A DNA stretch of 53,911 bases. Origin: an uncultured Bacilli bacterium (lineage in GTDB: Bacteria > Bacillota_I > Bacilli_A > RF39 > UBA660). The translations under genes and the position numbers were made by a program. This document shows positions 48,918 through 53,911 of this stretch, one piece after another. The notes beneath the pieces were generated by a model. The model was not told the origin of the DNA, did not search any database, and saw only the letters and a program-made list of their open reading frames with translations. Within the stretch, counting starts at the first letter, position 1. Every line of letters starts with the position of its first letter. The DNA lies in contig CANQFJ010000008.1 of the NCBI GenBank assembly GCA_947598485.1, positions 1 through 53,911 of the forward strand. The letters are read 5' to 3'.

Positions 48918-49382
48918 ATGATAGATTTTGATAATATATATGAAGAGTATAAAAACACCGTTTATCACTTAGCAATAAGTTATCTCAAAAATTCTTATGA
49001 TGCTGAAGACATAGTTCAAAATGTTTTCTTAAAACTTCATAAGAATTTAGCAAAGCTAGAAAATGATAATCATATTAAAAACTGGCTTATTAGAGTGACT
49101 ATTAATGAGTGTAAGACTTATCTATTATCAAACTGGCATAAAAAAGTAAGGCCCTTTGTAGATAATGAAGAAAATTCTATAAAAGATCCTGTTAAAGATG
49201 ATGAAACATTAAATAGTGTATTCTTACTACCTAAGAAGGACCGTTTAATAATTCACTTATATTATTATGAAAATTATAAAGTAAAAGAAATAGCTAGTAT
49301 TTTAAAAATAAAAGAAAATACTGTTAAACAAAGATTAGCAAGATCAAGAGAAAAACTAAAAGACATTTTAAAGGAGGAATAA
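48918..49382 (+). CDS. ECF-type RNA polymerase sigma factor
   Basis: SYDAEDIVQNVFLKLHKNL, KDRLIIHLYYYENYKVKEIASILKIKENTVKQRLARSREKLK. Confidence 0.94.
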   Translation: MIDFDNIYEEYKNTVYHLAISYLKNSYDAEDIVQNVFLKLHKNLAKLENDNHIKNWLIRVTINECKTYLLSNWHKKVRPFVDNEENSIKDPVKDDETLNSVFLLPKKDRLIIHLYYYENYKVKEIASILKIKENTVKQRLARSREKLKDILKEE

Positions 49383-49384
49383 GT

Positions 49385-50203
49385 ACGAATAAGTATAAAG
49401 ATAGTTTTAAAAAATATGAAGTTAAAGATGAAGTCAAAGAAAATATTATGCGAAAAATAGAAAATCCTAAAAGATTTAAAGCCTGTTATGCTCTATTATT
49501 CGTGGGTATATTAGGTATTATATCTCTTACTACAGTATATGCTGAGCAGATAAAAGAGTTCTTTAAATCATGGAGCGTAGAAGACTCTGCTGCTATTGTG
49601 CCTGAGGGAGCATCCGTTGATGTAATTGCCCAAAAGACTAACTTTGATGCTGTTAAACTCGAAGAAAATCATAAACGAAGCGAAGAAATGCCCGTGAGTC
49701 AGGCTGAAGAAGAAATAGGAATAGATTTACTAAAATATAAAGATAATAAAGTTGTTTATACCTTAGGTAATTTCTATAATAAAGAGGGTTTAGTTTCTGA
49801 TATTTATGTAGGATACGAAATGATATATCAAGATAAAGATATATCTGAATTTGAAAACATTACCGAAGGCAATAATAAGATCAAAAGACTTAGTCTTCAT
49901 GCTGATATTTATACCAATAATTTTGAAGAAGATGCTTTGCTTAATGATTTATGGTTTATTTATGTTGATGGAGACAACCCAAATTTAAGTAATTATCAAA
50001 AAATAGATCTAAAGAATATAGGTGTTACAGCAGTATACTATGAGATTGATACTAGAGATCCAGAAAAAGATCCAAAAACAGATAGGTTTCAAAGTGTGGG
50101 TAATGAATTAAGATTTGCTTATAAAGGAGTAGCTTATACTTTGACTGGTCAAAATATGACTTTAGAGGAAGTTATTAATATAGCTAATGAATTAAGCATT
50201 TAA
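49385..50203 (+). CDS. probable anti-sigma/regulator membrane protein; putative ACG start (track start 49448)
   Basis: AAGGAGGA at 49371-49378, 7-nt spacer to ACG 49385 in frame: (M)NKYKDSFKKYEVKDEVKENIMRKIENPKRFKACYALLFVGILG. Confidence 0.65.
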   Translation, partial: TNKYKDSFKKYEVKDEVKENIMRKIENPKRFKACYALLFVGILGIISLTTVYAEQIKEFFKSWSVEDSAAIVPEGASVDVIAQKTNFDAVKLEENHKRSEEMPVSQAEEEIGIDLLKYKDNKVVYTLGNFYNKEGLVSDIYVGYEMIYQDKDISEFENITEGNNKIKRLSLHADIYTNNFEEDALLNDLWFIYVDGDNPNLSNYQKIDLKNIGVTAVYYEIDTRDPEKDPKTDRFQSVGNELRFAYKGVAYTLTGQNMTLEEVINIANELSI

Positions 50204-50210
50204 ATACATT

Positions 50211-50241
50211 AAAAAGGATAACCAAGGTGGTTATCTTTTTT
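50211..50241. terminator. bidirectional terminator
   Basis: GATAACCA-AGG-TGGTTATC flanked by A- and T-tracts. Confidence 0.85.
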
Positions 50242-50243
50242 GG

Positions 50244-50768
50244 TTAGTTATTTATATTTAGCATCTCACGATATATAGTATAATCTAATTCTTCATAGCA
50301 AACAAATATAACATTAATTTTATCATAACTACTATTAGAAACGGTATCTATAGCAATTTTGCAGGCTCTAGCTTTAGGAAAACGAAATGCTCCGGTGCTT
50401 ATGCAAGGAAAAGCAATCGTTATTTCATCTAGGTTATTTTCTAGACGATACTGCTCTGCTAAAGCCATAGAGTTAATGTAACAATTTCTAAGTACTTGTT
50501 CTTCATCATGCTTACCATCTTTATATATAGGACCAACTGTATGAATAATTTTCTTGCATTTTAGATTATAAGCATTAGTTATTTTAGCTTCACCATCTTT
50601 GCAACCACCAAGCTTACGGCATTCTTCTTTAAGCTCTGGCCCTGCCATATAGTGTATTGCTCCATCAACACCGCCGCCACCTAGTAAAGAGTTATTAGCA
50701 GCATTTACTATTATATCAACATCAAGTGTCGTTATATCTCCTAACAATACAGTTATTTTATTTACCAT
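50244..50768 (-). CDS. macro-domain protein (O-acetyl-ADP-ribose deacetylase-like)
   Basis: DIIVNAANNSLLGGGGVDGAIH, TVGPIY, AFPCISTGAFRFP. Confidence 0.95.
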   Translation of the reverse strand: MVNKITVLLGDITTLDVDIIVNAANNSLLGGGGVDGAIHYMAGPELKEECRKLGGCKDGEAKITNAYNLKCKKIIHTVGPIYKDGKHDEEQVLRNCYINSMALAEQYRLENNLDEITIAFPCISTGAFRFPKARACKIAIDTVSNSSYDKINVIFVCYEELDYTIYREMLNINN

Positions 50769-50894
50769 ATTATCACCGACCTTAGATTCAATATGATTAT
50801 TATACCATTAGCGAAGTAAATTAATTATATTAAATTTAGTAGCTTTAAAAGAACCATTTATTATTTATTTCATACCTTATATTAGGTGATTTTC

Positions 50895-51335
50895 ATGAAT
50901 GATGAAAGAGCTAAGAAAAAGGTCGTAATTGACGCTGGGCATGGTGGTACCGATAGCGGAACAGTTCATAACGATATAGTAGAAAAGGACTTGACTTTAA
51001 AAATAAGTAATTATATTAAAGAAAGATTAGATGATTTAGGAATAGAAAATTCTTTAAGCAGAACTGGCGATGAATTGCTAGATCAAAATACAAGACCTGA
51101 ACGAATACAAAGCTTTTATGGCAATGGCAATGATGTTATAGTTTTATCCAATCACATAAATGCAGGAGGCTTAGATACTAGTAATTATCAAGGATTAAGT
51201 GATATAATGTTTATGTATGGAGTTGAATTTTATGTTAAATATGACGAAAGAAGATTCCTTAAGAAATTACTTAGGCAAAGAAAGAATACAAAATCTAAAA
51301 AAACTTTATATACTTGTTCAAGAAAACAATCTTGA
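50895..51335 (+). pseudogene. N-acetylmuramoyl-L-alanine amidase, 3' part replaced by foreign sequence
   Basis: VVIDAGHGGTDSGTV...VIVLSNHINAGG then non-amidase sequence without the second catalytic Glu region; overlaps next ORF. Confidence 0.75.
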
Positions 51336-52170
51336 AATTGATGATAAGGCTTATAATAATATGCTAGAAATCTTAAATAAGTATTCTTCTGCTAAAAAAA
51401 ATTATTTCTATACTTACTTTATAACTAAAAATATATTAGAGAAATATTGTGACTTAAGTTATAATGTAATATCTAAAATTACTATTTTAAAAAATGTAGA
51501 ACTTTATAAGATGCTTGATTTTATTAATGAATATACAAAGTTTAACTTGGACTTTAAAATATCAATAGTGGATGAATTTTCAAAAATTGGTATAATAGAA
51601 GAACGAGCTTTATTTAAACCAATATCAAGCGACTTATATAAAAAGCTTCTTCAAATTTTTAGTATAAAATATAAAAAGGGATACACTAAAGAATCTAGAG
51701 ACTTATATGAGCAATCAAAATTAAGCACTATTCAAAAGAAATCCAAATATATTACAAAGACTATTATATCATACAATAAAAATTCTTATTTAGTGAATCA
51801 AGAACATTTTATTAAACCTACTAATTCAGTTCTAGAAATTATGTGCTCTTTATCAGATATAATTGTAGATAATGAAGATGATTTTAAAAAGTTTATTGAT
51901 TATCTATATAAACTGTTTTGGGAAAATAATGTAAAAAATTATGCTAAAAATAAAGAACTAGATTTTATAAATAATATTAGGAGGTATTATTATCATGATT
52001 TAGAACACGGAAAAAACACTGATGTGAAAAAGAAATTTAAGCATGTTAAAGATTTTTACATAGAGTCAATTAATAAAAGCATACCTAAAACAGCAAAGGA
52101 TTGGCAAAATATTCAGGAACACATCTATGACCTGTTAATAGAATTTTTAGAGAAAATAGAAATAAAATAG
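51232..52170 (+). CDS. element cargo protein of unknown function, possible C-terminal HEPN-like motif
   Basis: ORF with TATAAT near 51203 and GGAG before ATG 51232; FINNIRRYYYHDLEHG (RX4H). Confidence 0.7.
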   Translation: MLNMTKEDSLRNYLGKERIQNLKKLYILVQENNLEIDDKAYNNMLEILNKYSSAKKNYFYTYFITKNILEKYCDLSYNVISKITILKNVELYKMLDFINEYTKFNLDFKISIVDEFSKIGIIEERALFKPISSDLYKKLLQIFSIKYKKGYTKESRDLYEQSKLSTIQKKSKYITKTIISYNKNSYLVNQEHFIKPTNSVLEIMCSLSDIIVDNEDDFKKFIDYLYKLFWENNVKNYAKNKELDFINNIRRYYYHDLEHGKNTDVKKKFKHVKDFYIESINKSIPKTAKDWQNIQEHIYDLLIEFLEKIEIK

Positions 52171-52176
52171 CTAGTA

Positions 52177-53859
52177 TTAAATTGATTTTTTACCTTTTCT
52201 GCCAAATGGATTATGGACCCGATTGTCATAATATTTAAATGTATGAGTCTCTAAAATATCATACTTAAATATTATGGATATATTTCTGTCTTTATCTGTT
52301 TCAATTCTTTCTATTAAAGCAAAGAGTAAATCTCTATTAGGATTGCTTAAGTTCAATAAAAATTTTATATTGCCTATATAATCTGGTTTTTTGTTATTAT
52401 TATGTTTTGCTTTTAAGATCTCCATATTTATATCTTCTAATTGCCTATTTAAATTCTTAAGTTTTTCTTCAATAGGTATAGATAATAATTTATATTGTTC
52501 AAGAGAAATATCCCCATCTATTCTATCTTGATATAGTGTCTGCATAGATTCAATAATTTTTATCTGTTCTTTTTCAATATTTTCTTTTTTTCTAAGAAAG
52601 TCATTAGAATTGTTTTTTGTTCTTTTTATTATTTCATCATTTAGATCATTATAATTTAAATCGTTAAACAACCCATCTAAACAATTTTTGATTTCTTTAA
52701 GAACTAATTCTTCAAAATAATTATAAGCAAAGAAATGTGGTTCACATAAACGTCTAATAGGATCTCTTGCATATCTGTTACAATTGATACACCAGTAATC
52801 TTGCTTTTTTCTATAAAGGATACCTAAACGACTTCCACATTCTTTGCAAAATAATAATCCTTCTAAAAGCCTTTCGGGCCTTTTTCTTTTTTGATAAGTT
52901 CTATTTTTGCTTTTTTTCTTTCGATTAATTAACATAAATGTTTCTTTATCCACTAATGGTTCATGAGTATTTTCAACAATAATCCATAAATTTTCATCAA
53001 GAACTATTTTTTTCTTTGATTTATAACTTGCGTTAGTTTGCGTATGTTGAACCATATCACCTGCATACATTCTATTTTTTAAAATAGTATATACTGAATG
53101 AGATGACCATTTTTTTTCCCTTCTTACTCCTGAGGTTAGTAGCATATTCTTATATTCAGCAGGTGTTGGTGCACCTAATTTGGTTAATCTAGTTGCTATT
53201 TCACTAATTCCTATTTCATTACTTTTCCATTCAAATATTTTTTTGACGTATTCGCAAACTTTAGGATCGGGGATTAAATGGCCTTTATCGTTTGAATCTC
53301 TCATATAACCATAACAAGGTTTACTACCTATAAATTTGCCTGCTGTTCTTTTAGAATCTAATACATTTCGAACTTTTAAAGAGTTTTGTTTGCTATAATA
53401 ATCGTTGCAAGCAATAATAAAAGTAGATGAATCGTTACTAGCTTGATTTTTCATACTATCATAGTTTTCAACAATAGATATAAATCTTACTTTATTTTCT
53501 GGAAAATAAGTTTCAATATAATAACCAGTCATAACATGGTCTCTACCTAATCGTGATAAATCTTTTACAATGACAAGATTTATTTTTTTTGCTTTAATAT
53601 CTTCAATCATTTTTGCAAATCCAGGTCTATCAAAATTAGTTCCAGAGTAACCATCATCAACATATTCATTTACTAAATTAAGACTATTATGCTTACAATA
53701 ATTTCTTAATATTTCTTTTTGATTGGAGACACTTTCACTATCAGATTCATATTTTTTATCTTTATCTTCTTGGGAAAGTCTAATATATATACCAGCATTA
53801 TAATCTAAGTTAGATAAGTAACTATTATTCATTCTTCTAAACATTCCTTTCCGTCTCAC
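52177..53859 (-). CDS. large serine recombinase
   Basis: AGIYIRLSQED catalytic Ser, YVDDGYSGTNFDRPGF, VKDLSRLGRDH, recombinase domain, zinc ribbon CKECG...CINC, coiled coil; start may be 53832. Confidence 0.95.
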   Translation of the reverse strand: MRRKGMFRRMNNSYLSNLDYNAGIYIRLSQEDKDKKYESDSESVSNQKEILRNYCKHNSLNLVNEYVDDGYSGTNFDRPGFAKMIEDIKAKKINLVIVKDLSRLGRDHVMTGYYIETYFPENKVRFISIVENYDSMKNQASNDSSTFIIACNDYYSKQNSLKVRNVLDSKRTAGKFIGSKPCYGYMRDSNDKGHLIPDPKVCEYVKKIFEWKSNEIGISEIATRLTKLGAPTPAEYKNMLLTSGVRREKKWSSHSVYTILKNRMYAGDMVQHTQTNASYKSKKKIVLDENLWIIVENTHEPLVDKETFMLINRKKKSKNRTYQKRKRPERLLEGLLFCKECGSRLGILYRKKQDYWCINCNRYARDPIRRLCEPHFFAYNYFEELVLKEIKNCLDGLFNDLNYNDLNDEIIKRTKNNSNDFLRKKENIEKEQIKIIESMQTLYQDRIDGDISLEQYKLLSIPIEEKLKNLNRQLEDINMEILKAKHNNNKKPDYIGNIKFLLNLSNPNRDLLFALIERIETDKDRNISIIFKYDILETHTFKYYDNRVHNPFGRKGKKSI

Positions 53860-53911
53860 TCCGTTCGTCTTTAAGAAACAAACGACAATGAAAATAAATA
53901 TTTATAAATTT

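Larger units (their letters stand above)
51171..53911. mobile_element. partial serine-recombinase integrative element inserted in the amidase gene (right end outside window)
   Basis: amidase homology stops near 51170; large serine recombinase plus unknown cargo follow. Confidence 0.6.

Noticed and set aside
1-53911. Mycoplasma-type code 4 (TGA = Trp)
   Set aside because: Several genes end at TGA where the family C-terminus is expected (map GE-TGA-TAA, yvcK, Abi_2) and Trp is encoded by TGG
1-53911. CRISPR array or rRNA genes
   Set aside because: No regularly spaced direct repeats and no rRNA-like sequence seen by eye

Overview
AT-rich (low-GC) bacterial chromosome segment, probably a gut Bacilli/Tenericutes-like lineage such as RF39 (inference from gene content). 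TGA is used as a stop (map, yvcK, the Abi_2 gene), so code 11 applies rather than the mycoplasma code. Most of the window is housekeeping: (1) a glycolytic block gap-pgk-gpmI with a Spo0A-type response regulator inside it; (2) the S10-spc-alpha ribosomal supercluster from rpsJ to rplQ, with no rpmD, an acidic tail on L3 and an Adk with a changed P-loop; (3) parA-parB-DUF951-AbgT-ychF-DUF362/ferredoxin-yvcK-whiA; (4) truA-rplM-rpsI, preceded by two small ORFs that look like degenerate ECF-transporter ATPases without Walker A; (5) an accessory/envelope region with a DUF2419 queuosine-salvage enzyme, AlkD, an acyltransferase, a CwlD-like amidase, an Abi_2 (HEPN) gene coupled to HtrA, an RDD protein with an FtsX-ECD-like insert, a MacB-like ABC protein, LysM protein, tRNA-Cys, acyl-CoA synthetase, and an ECF sigma/anti-sigma pair whose anti-sigma gene appears to start at ACG; (6) at the right edge, an amidase gene that is apparently interrupted by an element carrying a large serine recombinase and an unknown, possibly HEPN-type, cargo gene. 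The most interesting leads are the ECF ATPase remnants, the recombinase element and its cargo, the Abi_2-HtrA coupling, the RDD/FtsX-ECD fusion and the ACG-start anti-sigma. No CRISPR array or rRNA was found. All family calls are by eye, without database searches.
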